A stretch of DNA of 11,962 nt from an uncultured Oribacterium sp. (GCA_900772695.1 CAAGRO010000074.1:1-11962), one strand, 5' to 3'; shown: positions 6,091 to 11,962, numbered from the stretch's first letter. The notes: a model not told the origin generated them from the letters alone. Program-made: numbers and translations.

Positions 6091-6102
6091 ACGGAACCCC
6101 GT

Positions 6103-6135
6103 CCTGGGCCAATGCGTCTGCCTGCTACATCATCA
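6103..6135 (-). pseudogene. Short relic of the methyltransferase interior
   Basis: CCTGGGCCAATGC (6103-6115) continues in a 20-base match with one difference to 8747-8766 inside the intact methyltransferase, then weakly similar sequence. On the minus strand it reads ADALAQ against AEALAQ of the intact protein, after an in-frame stop. It lies on the wrong side of the larger relic to be part of the same copy, so it is either a second fragment or the product of rearrangement. Confidence 0.55.
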
Positions 6136-6171
6136 CGCCGCGAAGCAGATCACCCGCGGTACTGCCATGCG

Positions 6172-6266
6172 TCATCCCTTCCTGAAGATCACATTCAGCC
6201 ACTTCTGGCTTCGCCGGTCCGCGCGCACATCCTCGAAAATCCAGCACCGCTGCACCCGGCGTGAGG
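6172..6266 (-). pseudogene. Methyltransferase relic with an internal deletion
   Basis: Positions 6177-6239 match the 3' end of the methyltransferase gene at 8651-8713. They encode WIFEDVRADRRSQKWLNV followed by IFRKG and a stop; the intact protein has WISEDVRADRRSQKWLNV followed by ICRKEI. From the hexamer ATCCAG (6239-6244) onward, the sequence instead matches the 5' motif-I region of the same gene (9111-9138, encoding PGAAVLD). ATCCAG occurs at both 8713-8718 and 9111-9116 in the intact gene, so a 398-base deletion through this microhomology explains the relic. The deletion shifts the frame, so no methyltransferase fragment is translated. Confidence 0.85.
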
Positions 6267-6279
6267 TGCAACAGGATTT

Positions 6280-6437
6280 TCACTCAAACATTCCAGACGT
6301 CGCAATCTTTTTCACCGCCTCAATTGCCACATCATAGCTTATATCCTCTTCCAGGATACGAGCAGGATGTGAAAGTATTCACTTGCCAGATTGACTGCGT
6401 TTATAAATTCTTCTCGATTCTCATGCAGATACGCCAT
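6280..6437 (-). pseudogene. Remnant of an AbiEii-like nucleotidyltransferase toxin
   Basis: The ATG at 6435-6437 overlaps the last 17 bases of the antitoxin gene and starts MAYLHENREEFINAVNLASE. This closely resembles the N-terminus of AbiEii/DUF1814-type nucleotidyltransferase toxins. That frame stops after 32 residues (6339). Another frame, open from just inside this segment, continues as ARILEEDISYDVAIEAVKK and ends at 6280. The catalytic nucleotidyltransferase core (normally about 250-300 residues in all) is absent. This is best explained by deletion plus frameshift, leaving the antitoxin alone. Whether the second fragment is really the toxin C-terminus is uncertain. Confidence 0.65.
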
Positions 6438-7062
6438 TTAATAATCCCACCTCATACATATTTTTATAAATCCGCTCAGGATAGTACGGTAAAAACGGTC
6501 TCATGCTATCAAATCCGATGTTTTTCTTTTTCATATAGCCGATCAGACGGTTGGTCAATTCTTCTCCGTCAACTTCCGAAATATCTACAATCTCCTTCAG
6601 CAAGTCCAGAAACTGAAGCGTCGCCGCATTTTTCTCATCGATCGCACAGTATGGCTTCCGCAAAATCACACGCAGATTTGCCAACTCTGTTTCTCTATAC
6701 TCCGTTGTGGCCTTGTTTGTATAAATCTCATATACTGCGGGAACCTGAGTAGTCAGACCGAGTTGATTTGCAAAAAGAATCCCTCCAACATAGCCACAAC
6801 AATTTTCTCCATCTGCCAAATACTTTCTTCTGATAACTTCATCAACTGACAGCGTTGAACCAGAGCGAAACATCGACTTCCTGGGAATATAATATATCCC
6901 CGTATCAAAACGTTTCAGCTGCCCGGATTCTGTCAGCTTCTTCATCTGCTGCCGAACAGACACGGCTTTCATACCAGGAATATTCAATTCCGACAAAAAG
7001 ATTGGTTCATTAGGCCGATAGTTATTCTCTATATATCTATACACATCATTCATCAATGCCAT
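6421..7062 (-). CDS. DUF6088/AbiEi-type antitoxin
   Basis: A 213-residue protein with an N-terminal winged helix (about residues 1-60, including MKAVSVRQQMKKLTESGQLK followed by RFDTGIYYIP), as in AbiEi/DUF6088 antitoxins of type IV toxin-antitoxin systems. The remainder (about 70-213) is the usual C-terminal region with GGILFANQLGLTTQVP and YEIYTNK. In this family the antitoxin represses its own promoter and counteracts an AbiEii nucleotidyltransferase; such pairs can give phage abortive infection. AGGAG lies nine bases upstream of the ATG. Its toxin partner overlaps its 3' end but is broken, so this is an orphan antitoxin. It is more AT-rich than the metabolic genes to the left, consistent with horizontal transfer. 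The gene itself shows no lesion. Confidence 0.85.
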   Translation of the reverse strand: MALMNDVYRYIENNYRPNEPIFLSELNIPGMKAVSVRQQMKKLTESGQLKRFDTGIYYIPRKSMFRSGSTLSVDEVIRRKYLADGENCCGYVGGILFANQLGLTTQVPAVYEIYTNKATTEYRETELANLRVILRKPYCAIDEKNAATLQFLDLLKEIVDISEVDGEELTNRLIGYMKKKNIGFDSMRPFLPYYPERIYKNMYEVGLLNGVSA

Positions 7063-7079
7063 TCTCTCTGTCTCCTTTG

Positions 7080-7096
7080 ATACTTTTTGGAAGTAT
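7080..7096. promoter_or_regulatory. Inverted repeat upstream of the antitoxin, possible operator
   Basis: ATACTT and AAGTAT arms around TTTGG, 17 bases upstream of the antitoxin start and downstream of its predicted promoter. AbiEi-type antitoxins bind inverted repeats in their own promoter region, so this is a plausible autoregulatory site. The arms are short. Confidence 0.35.
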
Positions 7097-7113
7097 GCAT
7101 CTTCTCACTTGTT

Positions 7114-7142
7114 ATTATGCATCAATGACATCTAAATTTCAA
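7114..7142 (-). promoter_or_regulatory. Promoter of the antitoxin gene
   Basis: On the minus strand, TTGAAA (7137-7142), a 17-base spacer and CATAAT (7114-7119), each 5 of 6 to consensus. It lies about 52 bases upstream of the antitoxin start. Confidence 0.6.
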
Positions 7143-7362
7143 TTCTTGTCTCTGAATCTCTCCTGCAAAAACTATACGCCGGCTTGTGTCGCCTGACCTC
7201 AATGTCCTCCGCCTATTCGACTTATACGTTCCCGCCAGCGTCCTCTGACCACCTCACCACGCAACCATCTCCACCCACCTTTCTTTCGCCAATGCAGCCG
7301 ACCACCTGATCTTCACTGTCCATCTACTTTTCGTCCCCGCCAGTCGCGTTTACCATCTCTAT
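7143..7362. other. Non-coding, strand-biased region with degenerate repeats
   Basis: No intact gene is seen. The plus strand is strongly C/T-rich. Related motifs starting CGCCA recur at 7233, 7287 and 7338 (spacings 54 and 51), and the first two also share a nearby GACCACCT. A less similar copy lies near 7171. The multiple-of-three spacing hints at a decayed repetitive coding sequence, but no recognisable protein can be read. Confidence 0.3.
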
Positions 7363-7584
7363 CTATATATTTTCATCGCTCAATCGGCTGCAGGATGTCT
7401 GCTTGCCGATTCGCTCTGAATCAGCAGCCTTCACTTTATCAATCGGCAACTTTTGACCCAAAACGGCAACTTCCGCTTTGTCAAACGGCAACTTTTGAAA
7501 TTCGGCACTTCGTACTGTCGTTTTAAGAATGAAAGTGCCGTTGTCAAATACAGGATTAGGGAGACCGATGGCTTCCTCAGTCAA
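7363..7584 (-). pseudogene. C-terminal remnant, possibly of a divergent-AAA/AlbA_2 ATP-binding protein
   Basis: An open frame of 73 codons (nominal TTG start at 7584, no ribosome site) reading EAIGLPNPVFDNGTFILKT. This resembles the GLPxPxF...F strand near the C-terminus of AlbA_2/divergent-AAA (COG2865-type) proteins. Two imperfect repeats follow (QKLPFDKAEV and QKLPIDKVKA), visible in the DNA as recurring CGGCAAC at 7444, 7464 and 7486. The rest of such a gene, expected upstream, is replaced by the Nudix gene, whose stop codon lies at 7577-7579 inside this frame. It is best read as a truncated leftover. The family assignment rests on a short motif. Confidence 0.4.
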
Positions 7585-8185
7585 AAACGGTACTCCACTG
7601 ATCTCCGGCTACTGCATCGAAGCACATACGGATCTGCTCCTCGCAGCACTTCTCCTCCGCCAGCACCGGAAGCTCCTCTTCAGAAAAATACCGGCTTTCC
7701 GACGTCTCGATGTTTTCCATGAATTCACCGCCCAGCACTTCACACAGATAGAAGATTTTCACCACGCCATACGCATACGGCGGCCGATTGTGCTTATCCC
7801 TGTCCTGAACAGCGATCACCATCTTCACGCGCACATCCAGACCGGCCTCCTCCTTCGTCTCCTTCACCACATTCTCTGCCGGCGAAAGATCAAACTCGCA
7901 CCAGCCGCCCGGCAGCGACCATTTCCCCTTCTCACAAACCAGCAGTATCTTTCCATCTTTAAAAATCGCAGCCCGCGTATCAACCTTCGGCGTCTGGTAG
8001 CCCTCATCACCACAAAACAGGCCGTAAATTTTCTCCGCCGGCACATCCGCTCTCATCAGCATCATCTCTGCCGCAATTTCCCGGATCCGCTGATACCGCT
8101 CCCTGTCATACACATCACGCCCATAAAAAAGCCCCGCCTGCGCCAGACTCTGAAGCTCCTTCGCCCACTCTACGATCTGATCCAT
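7577..8185 (-). CDS. Nudix hydrolase (YjhB-like, with N-terminal NUDIX_N_2 domain)
   Basis: A 202-residue enzyme that would hydrolyse a nucleoside diphosphate linked to another moiety, such as ADP-ribose or a related nucleotide. Residues 1-60 form the helical N-terminal domain seen in YjhB-type proteins. The Nudix fold follows, with the box at residues 93-116 (GGWCEFDLSPAENVVKETKE then EAGL). The metal-binding KETKEE core is intact. The glutamate normally in GxxxxxE is Leu100 and the catalytic-box Arg is Lys, both common in this subfamily. GGAGGG lies six bases upstream of the ATG at 8185. It is the third gene of an operon with the methyltransferase and SWIM genes, 18 bases after the SWIM stop. 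The substrate cannot be inferred. Confidence 0.9.
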   Translation of the reverse strand: MDQIVEWAKELQSLAQAGLFYGRDVYDRERYQRIREIAAEMMLMRADVPAEKIYGLFCGDEGYQTPKVDTRAAIFKDGKILLVCEKGKWSLPGGWCEFDLSPAENVVKETKEEAGLDVRVKMVIAVQDRDKHNRPPYAYGVVKIFYLCEVLGGEFMENIETSESRYFSEEELPVLAEEKCCEEQIRMCFDAVAGDQWSTVFD

Positions 8186-8203
8186 GCTTCGCCCTCCACA
8201 TAG

Positions 8204-8638
8204 TCACCACTGGCGATTTCTAATCTCATCCAATTCTACGAGCGCATCATATAGCTTCATCTGCAATTCGGATTTCGAAAGACTATATACGTAGTCCATC
8301 AGGTCGTCATCATCCATCTGCTCGCTCTCTTCCTCGCGTTCACTTATGTTTATCTGTTTCCTGAAGTCTTCCGCGACTTCCGGTTCCGCCGTGAAATACA
8401 GCGCAATCATATGCTTACATACTTCATGATGCCCTCTGGCGAATGGACATGTACAGGTGGATTTTTCAGGATGAATCTTATCGACATGTACATCATAGCT
8501 GTTTCCTTCGCTGCCACCCACAACGCCATCATACGAACTGCCATCAACCGCCTTACTCCAGAACTTCACCATTCCGAGCTCATAATAATCCAGCCCACGC
8601 CAGGCAGAAGTCTCACTCGCAGCTTCTATTAACCTCAT
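8204..8638 (-). CDS. Small SWIM zinc-finger protein
   Basis: A 144-residue protein with a SWIM motif, CTCPFARGHHEVCKH: C62, C64, C74 and H76, in a CxC-x9-CxH arrangement that binds zinc and is used for DNA or protein contact. The part before it (residues about 20-60) holds the small beta-strands usual ahead of a SWIM finger. The C-terminal part (about 88-140) is acidic and helical (REEESEQMDDDDLMDY). No ATPase or nuclease domain is present, so this is a stand-alone SWIM protein of unknown role. The ribosome site AAGGAG lies within the last codons of the methyltransferase gene and the ATG follows its stop by four bases, so translation is probably coupled. Confidence 0.85.
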   Translation of the reverse strand: MRLIEAASETSAWRGLDYYELGMVKFWSKAVDGSSYDGVVGGSEGNSYDVHVDKIHPEKSTCTCPFARGHHEVCKHMIALYFTAEPEVAEDFRKQINISEREEESEQMDDDDLMDYVYSLSKSELQMKLYDALVELDEIRNRQW

Positions 8639-8642
8639 AGTC

Positions 8643-9254
8643 TCAAATCTCCTTCCTGCAGATCACATTCAGCCACTTCTGGCTTCGCCGGTCAGCGCGC
8701 ACGTCTTCGGATATCCAGCTCGCTTCTATGCTTACGTAATCTTCCGCCTGGGCCAATGCTTCTGCCCTCTGCTCTGTCATGTCGCAGAACAGGCGGCCGC
8801 TCGCCGCTTCGGTGCGCTCCGTTTCGCCATACTTCCAGGACGCATAGAGCACGCCTCCCGGGACGAGTGCGCTCATCAATCGGTGGAACACCTCGGCCTG
8901 CTGCCGCTCCGGTACGTGGAGCAGCGACGCGCACGCCCAGATGCCATCGAAGCATGCATCATAATCCAGCTCCTGGAAGCGCAGCTGTCGGACCTCCTGC
9001 TGCAGAAGCCGCGATGCAAATGCACACATTTCCTGCGACGCATCGATGGCGGTCACAGCGTAACCGGCCTGCATAAAGTGCAGACTGTCCCGACCGCTGC
9101 CACAACCGGCATCCAGCACCGCTGCGCCCGGCGCGAGATACTTCTCAAAACGCGCATAAATCGCACTCATGTCTGCATTCACCGTCTGGTCCGCATAAGC
9201 GTTCGCCGGATCATCATAATATGCTATCGTCTGGTTCTTCTCGTTCGTCATCAT
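8643..9254 (-). CDS. Class I SAM-dependent methyltransferase
   Basis: A 203-residue protein with a Rossmann-type SAM-binding fold. Motif I is VLDAGCGSGRD (residues 46-56), an acidic residue ends beta-2 (AIDAS, D71), and a motif IV-like segment is FDGIWACASLLHVP. The N-terminus (NQTIAYYDDPANAYADQTVN) is typical of tellurite-resistance/UbiE-like small-molecule methyltransferases. There is no DNA-methyltransferase catalytic NPPY/DPPY motif. The start could be 9254 or the next ATG at 9251. Neither has a good ribosome site, because IS21-end-like repeats directly abut the start codon. It is the first gene of a coupled operon with the SWIM and Nudix genes. Fragments of a second copy occur near 6103-6266. 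The substrate is unknown. Confidence 0.9.
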   Translation of the reverse strand: MMTNEKNQTIAYYDDPANAYADQTVNADMSAIYARFEKYLAPGAAVLDAGCGSGRDSLHFMQAGYAVTAIDASQEMCAFASRLLQQEVRQLRFQELDYDACFDGIWACASLLHVPERQQAEVFHRLMSALVPGGVLYASWKYGETERTEAASGRLFCDMTEQRAEALAQAEDYVSIEASWISEDVRADRRSQKWLNVICRKEI

Positions 9255-9298
9255 GTTTTACACTTAAAACTGACCCGTTTTACACTTAGATTTGACCC
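9255..9298. repeat. Two 22-bp tandem repeats resembling an IS21-family end
   Basis: Bases 9255-9276 and 9277-9298 are two copies of a 22-mer starting GTTTTACACTTA and ending TGACCC, with three differences. On the minus strand they read GGGTCA...TAAGTGTAAAAC. IS21-family elements carry multiple short repeats of about this size at their ends, so this may be a leftover or solo end. The repeats run right up to the methyltransferase ATG. The unit differs from that of the IS21 element at 10753. Confidence 0.55.
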
Positions 9299-9440
9299 AC
9301 CCTGCAGTGATTTTTCCGGCCTCAATCCTTGCCCAACGAGCTTTCTCTGGTTATCCACCTGCAAGCGCCCTGCTTTACGTCTTCAGGCCGCATTTGAAGC
9401 ATATTTGTCGGTCAGAGCGACATGGTTTTCCACATTTCGC
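9299..9440. other. Non-coding stretch between the IS21-like end and the HNH gene
   Basis: No gene or clear terminator is seen after the HNH stop codon (9441-9443). The stretch between the HNH stop and the repeats probably belongs to the same element as the repeats, but no transposase fragment can be read in it. Confidence 0.3.
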
Positions 9441-10616
9441 TTAACGGATAACCACATAATCTGTATATCTCCACAGTCCGTAGCCCTGCAGTTTCGCGGC
9501 GTCGTAGACCGGTCGAAGGTTGTGTTCGAGAATGTTCGTGAACTGCTCCTCGCTGTTTCCGGGGATGTACAGATTCTCGACCGCCCACATCGCATTGAGA
9601 TTATCGCGGCGGCACTTCTCGAAGGCCTTCTGGATCTGCTCGTGGCTGAAGACGGTTTCATACATCTTATACTGGAGTGCCGCCAGATTGCCGAAGTAGA
9701 GATCCCACTCTGGGAGGCGATTGCTCTTACTGGAATTCAGCCGACGCTCCATCGGGATGAGGTCCCAAAGCTCATCATTGGCGACGAAAGACCACGGCAC
9801 GAAGTGATCGAGATCACTCTTCCGAACGTCGATCTCGTGTCCGGAATAGATGTCGTGAATCGGCGTCGCGAGCGCATCCGCCACCTCTTTCCAGAGCGCC
9901 TTCGCGTTCGACAGCCTGCGGCCGTTTTCATTCTCCGGCGCCAGCTTATAGATGATGCCCGGCACGCCCGGATTGCGGTCCTGCAGGAAGCGTACCTTCT
10001 TCATCTGAATCCAGCCCTTGATGATCGGATAGTTGTCGATGATCAGTCTGCGCCACTCTGGATGGATGCAAATCTTCTTCTCCAGTCCTTTTCCGTCAAT
10101 GATGATGTACGGAAGTGCGGTGTCCTGGTTCAGCAGGCTGATATACCGGATCATCTCTCCGGACTTATACCACATCTTATTGCTGCCGCCGATTTCATCG
10201 AGGAAGGACGACAGAAGACGGTACGGAACATTGATCGTCAGCGTGAGCTTATCCGACCGGATCTCCGCCTGATGCTGCTCGATGCCATGCATGATTTCGT
10301 CCTTCGAGGATGCGTAGGACATCTGATCATCCCGGTTGATGACATTGATCGCACGCTCCAGGGCATTCTCGCACTTGCCACGGATTGTTGGGCCGAGATG
10401 AAGCTTATAGCGCGTCACGGAGTACCACGCGTCGCAGATCATCTCGTCGATGATCTTTTCGAAGCTGATGTCGCCTTCCTCGGTCGGCAGCAGGTTGAGG
10501 ATCGCCTCCAGCCAGTAGAACTTATAGCACTGCGACGGATCGTCCAGCATACGCGCGAACCTGCCCGTATCCAGATCGTTCCTGTAGGAAGCATCGGTAT
10601 GTAGTACTAAGTCCAT
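9441..10616 (-). CDS. HNH endonuclease-domain protein
   Basis: A 391-residue protein. An N-terminal helical region (about residues 15-75, with YKFYWLEAILNLL) and a central region precede a C-terminal HNH nuclease module. D270-H271 in LDHFVPWSF matches the first catalytic strand, N280-D281 follows, and NSSKSNRLP (294-302) gives the conserved Asn and Lys/Asn ligand positions of the beta-beta-alpha-metal fold. It therefore probably cuts DNA using a divalent metal. No restriction-specificity or methylase partner is adjacent. GGAGG lies seven bases upstream of the ATG at 10616. A possible minus-strand -10 (TGATAAAAT, about 10677-10685) has no convincing -35. The gene lies between two IS21-type ends, suggesting acquired cargo; a defence role is inferred from context only. 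Confidence 0.85.
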   Translation of the reverse strand: MDLVLHTDASYRNDLDTGRFARMLDDPSQCYKFYWLEAILNLLPTEEGDISFEKIIDEMICDAWYSVTRYKLHLGPTIRGKCENALERAINVINRDDQMSYASSKDEIMHGIEQHQAEIRSDKLTLTINVPYRLLSSFLDEIGGSNKMWYKSGEMIRYISLLNQDTALPYIIIDGKGLEKKICIHPEWRRLIIDNYPIIKGWIQMKKVRFLQDRNPGVPGIIYKLAPENENGRRLSNAKALWKEVADALATPIHDIYSGHEIDVRKSDLDHFVPWSFVANDELWDLIPMERRLNSSKSNRLPEWDLYFGNLAALQYKMYETVFSHEQIQKAFEKCRRDNLNAMWAVENLYIPGNSEEQFTNILEHNLRPVYDAAKLQGYGLWRYTDYVVIR

Positions 10617-10693
10617 AAGCAGGCCTCCGGTGGTGAAAGATGAACTGGGTTAATACGAGATTCAATATGTCTATGATTTTATCACATTCCTGC

Positions 10694-10726
10694 TTCTGTT
10701 TTGATATAATCATTTCAAAAACAGAA
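10694..10726 (+). promoter_or_regulatory. Extended -10 element inside an inverted repeat
   Basis: TTCTGTTTT (10694-10702) and AAAACAGAA (10718-10726) are perfect 9-bp arms around a 15-base loop that contains TGATATAAT (10702-10710), a textbook extended -10 on the plus strand. Downstream on the plus strand lies the IS21 end and no gene. It could be an outward promoter reading into the element or an operator for the HNH gene, whose start is 78 bases away. Confidence 0.4.
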
Positions 10727-10752
10727 ATCAGAAATGAATATTACGGTTCAAA

Positions 10753-10841
10753 TGTACCCCTGTTCCGAAGGAACGGATACCGGCAGTCCGGCGCTACGAT
10801 ACCGTGAGTCCGGAACAGGGATACCACATTTTGCTACATGC
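10753..10841. repeat. IS21-type end with four 22-bp tandem repeats
   Basis: Degenerate 22-mers begin at 10754 (GTACCC), 10776 (GATACC), 10798 (GATACC) and 10820 (GATACC). The middle two continue with AGTCCGG at the same offset. Within the block CCTGTTCCG (10759-10767) is complementary to CGGAACAGG (10811-10819). Multiple end repeats like these are IS21 transposase-binding sites. The outer TGTACCCC at 10753 fits the usual 5'-TG terminus, so 10753 is the likely element boundary. Confidence 0.7.
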
Positions 10842-10845
10842 GAGT

Positions 10846-11433
10846 TTACTCGCTTAATGCCGGATCCAACCCGTATACTTCACGCATGGATCTGTAATTC
10901 GCCGGGTCCGTCGGGATGATGTTGATCTTGTACGCATCATGCTTGATGCGATCCAGGATCGCTTCCGCCAGAGGAGCATCATCCCCTCCCAGTTGATCAT
11001 ACCAGCCATTGCAATCATACTGAGAGCAAAAGATGGTTGACGATTTCTTGCGTCTCCGATGGAGAAGTTCGAGTATATCATGCTGTTCTGATGCGGTTGG
11101 TTTCAGCAGTAACCATTCATCGATGATCAGCAGAACCGGATTGGCATATTTGCTCAGGACCTTCTTGTAAGTGCCATCGTTACGTGCCATCTCTAACTCC
11201 AGGAGCATATCTGGAAGCCGAACGTATTTCGTAGTGTAGCGACGCTTGCAGGCTTCCATACCGAAAGCGCATGCCATGTAGGTCTTTCCGCTCCCGGTGG
11301 CGCCTGTGATGAACAGGTTCCGGTGCTCTGTGATGTACTCACAGGTTGCCAGACGCTCGATCAGGCTGCGGTTGAGTTTCCGTCCGGAGGTATAGTTGAT
11401 ATCCCTGATAGACGGCATTGATCCGTGGATCAT
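10846..11433 (-). pseudogene. istB: 5'-truncated istB, IS21 helper ATPase
   Basis: A 195-residue frame against about 250 for the family. From DINYTSGRKLN onward it matches IstB: Walker A GATGSGKT (residues 44-51), Walker B LLIIDEW (101-107) and the conserved RLATCEYI, DRIKHDAY and C-terminal MREVYGL. IstB is a DnaA/DnaC-like AAA+ ATPase that helps IstA transpose. The roughly 60-70 N-terminal residues are missing, replaced by sequence from istA read in another frame (codons before about 11407). The ATG at 11433 lies in that istA-derived sequence and has no good ribosome site. Confidence 0.85.
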
Positions 11434-11962
11434 TCCAGCTTTTATTATTATGATCTACAGCAGTGCGATAGTTGTCTGGCACGAGGATCTTTGCAACACC
11501 ACCAAAGTACTCGTACATGTGGACGTGTGCTGCGATCCATGACGCCTGCTTTTGATCCACAAAAGCTTCTACGTACGGATACTGACTGTAGGTCATGACA
11601 CCCACAAAAATCTGAGCGTCCATGATTTCGCCGGTATCTGGGTCGATGATGTGCGCTGGATCGCCTGCCCAGTCGACCTTGACCTGCTCCGCAGGCTTGC
11701 GGTTGATATGCATGGTGGCGCGGCGCTTCTGCTCATCCTGCTGGATGTAGTAGCAGAACTGAGAGTACATAAGTGGCTCTTCTTTGGAGAGACGGCATTC
11801 TTCAAGATACTCTGTCCAAAGGAGCTTCTTATTCACTCCATTCCGAAGAAGCTCTTTGCGGACATGCTCAAAATCGGGCATCCGCTTTGAAGTGGCTGGC
11901 TTTGCCTTCACTTCAGGGAAAAGCAACTTGCCTAAGACTGGATCGCTGAGTTTAGGATCCAG
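11339..11962 (-). pseudogene. istA: istA transposase fragment, missing its C-terminal half
   Basis: The frame is open to the window edge, so the N-terminus is outside. It carries the region before the catalytic core (VRKELLRNGVNKKLLWTEYL, YSQFCYYIQ), the first catalytic Asp in VKVDWAGD and the second in LVPDNYRTAV, then NDPRINAVYQ. Family similarity stops at about 11405. After that it runs on through istB-derived sequence in the wrong frame to a stop at 11339. The third acidic residue of the DDE triad, about 35 residues past the second, is absent, so the protein is catalytically dead. Confidence 0.88.

Larger units (their letters stand above)
10753..11962 (-). mobile_element. IS21-family insertion sequence, internally deleted, cut by the window edge
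   Basis: The minus strand holds istA then istB, in the IS21 order, with the terminal repeat block after istB. The istA catalytic domain and the istB N-terminus are joined directly, so the C-terminal half of istA, the intergenic junction and the istB start are missing. The other end lies beyond 11962. The element cannot make an intact transposase, but its ends could still be used by a full-length relative elsewhere. Confidence 0.85.

Noticed and set aside
7529..8203. Plus-strand 224-codon frame opposite the Nudix gene
   Set aside because: Shadow of the Nudix coding sequence, with His/Arg/Leu-rich composition and no ribosome site.
8643..9254. Restriction-modification DNA methyltransferase paired with the HNH nuclease
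   Set aside because: The protein lacks the catalytic (D/N/S)PP(Y/F) or PC motifs of DNA methyltransferases and is separated from the nuclease by IS-like repeats; it fits a small-molecule methyltransferase.
9255..9298. CRISPR array
   Set aside because: The 22-bp units are directly adjacent with no spacers, and only two copies exist; the same holds for the four units at 10754-10841.
8883..10604. Plus-strand reading frame of 573 codons across the methyltransferase, IS repeats and HNH gene
   Set aside because: It runs antisense through two well-supported genes and the IS-like repeats and shows no family motif.
10734..10919. Small plus-strand gene of 61 codons after the TATAAT-like element
   Set aside because: It reads through the IS21 terminal repeats and the antisense of istB, and has no ribosome site or similarity.

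Overview
The window looks like chromosome of a fairly GC-rich anaerobic Bacillota, most likely a Clostridia/Lachnospiraceae-type bacterium. Evidence for this is strong AGGAGG-type ribosome sites, an aspartase, a Crp/Fnr-ferredoxin-hybrid-cluster-like redox locus of the kind common in that group, a secreted protein resembling clostridial cell-wall-binding proteins, and IS21-type elements. This is inference from gene families; no rRNA or other marker gene is present.

The left half (about 1-6040) reads as core metabolism. A LysR regulator (63-992, minus) is divergent from aspartate ammonia-lyase aspA (1255-2679, plus). Between them lie a perfect 20-bp operator-like dyad and a good sigma-70 promoter. 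A strong terminator follows aspA. A convergent minus-strand operon then encodes a two-cluster ferredoxin-like protein (3473-4192) and a small cysteine-motif protein resembling the N-terminal part of hybrid cluster protein (2815-3393). It is divergent from a Crp/Fnr regulator (4340-5020, plus), whose promoter carries a 16-bp dyad. The junction between the two minus-strand genes carries a 67-bp imperfect tandem duplication that creates a 25-codon decoy reading frame overlapping the real start. A secreted protein (5289-6038) with a long leader ends this half.

The right half (about 6040-11962) is an accessory, partly decayed region. It holds two relics of a methyltransferase gene, one showing a microhomology deletion. 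It also holds an AbiEi/DUF6088-type antitoxin (6421-7062) whose overlapping AbiEii-like toxin is reduced to fragments, and the C-terminal remnant of what may be a divergent-AAA/AlbA_2 protein. A compact operon of SAM methyltransferase, SWIM zinc-finger protein and Nudix hydrolase follows (9254 down to 7577). A pair of 22-bp IS21-end-like repeats abuts the methyltransferase start codon. An HNH endonuclease gene (9441-10616) comes next. At the right edge is an IS21-family element (10753 to beyond the window) with an internal deletion joining the middle of istA to the interior of istB.

The accessory half looks like a defence/mobility hotspot shaped by IS21 elements and short-homology deletions. 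I see no clearly complete new defence system. The best candidates for one are the methyltransferase-SWIM-Nudix operon and the HNH nuclease lying between two IS21-type ends.
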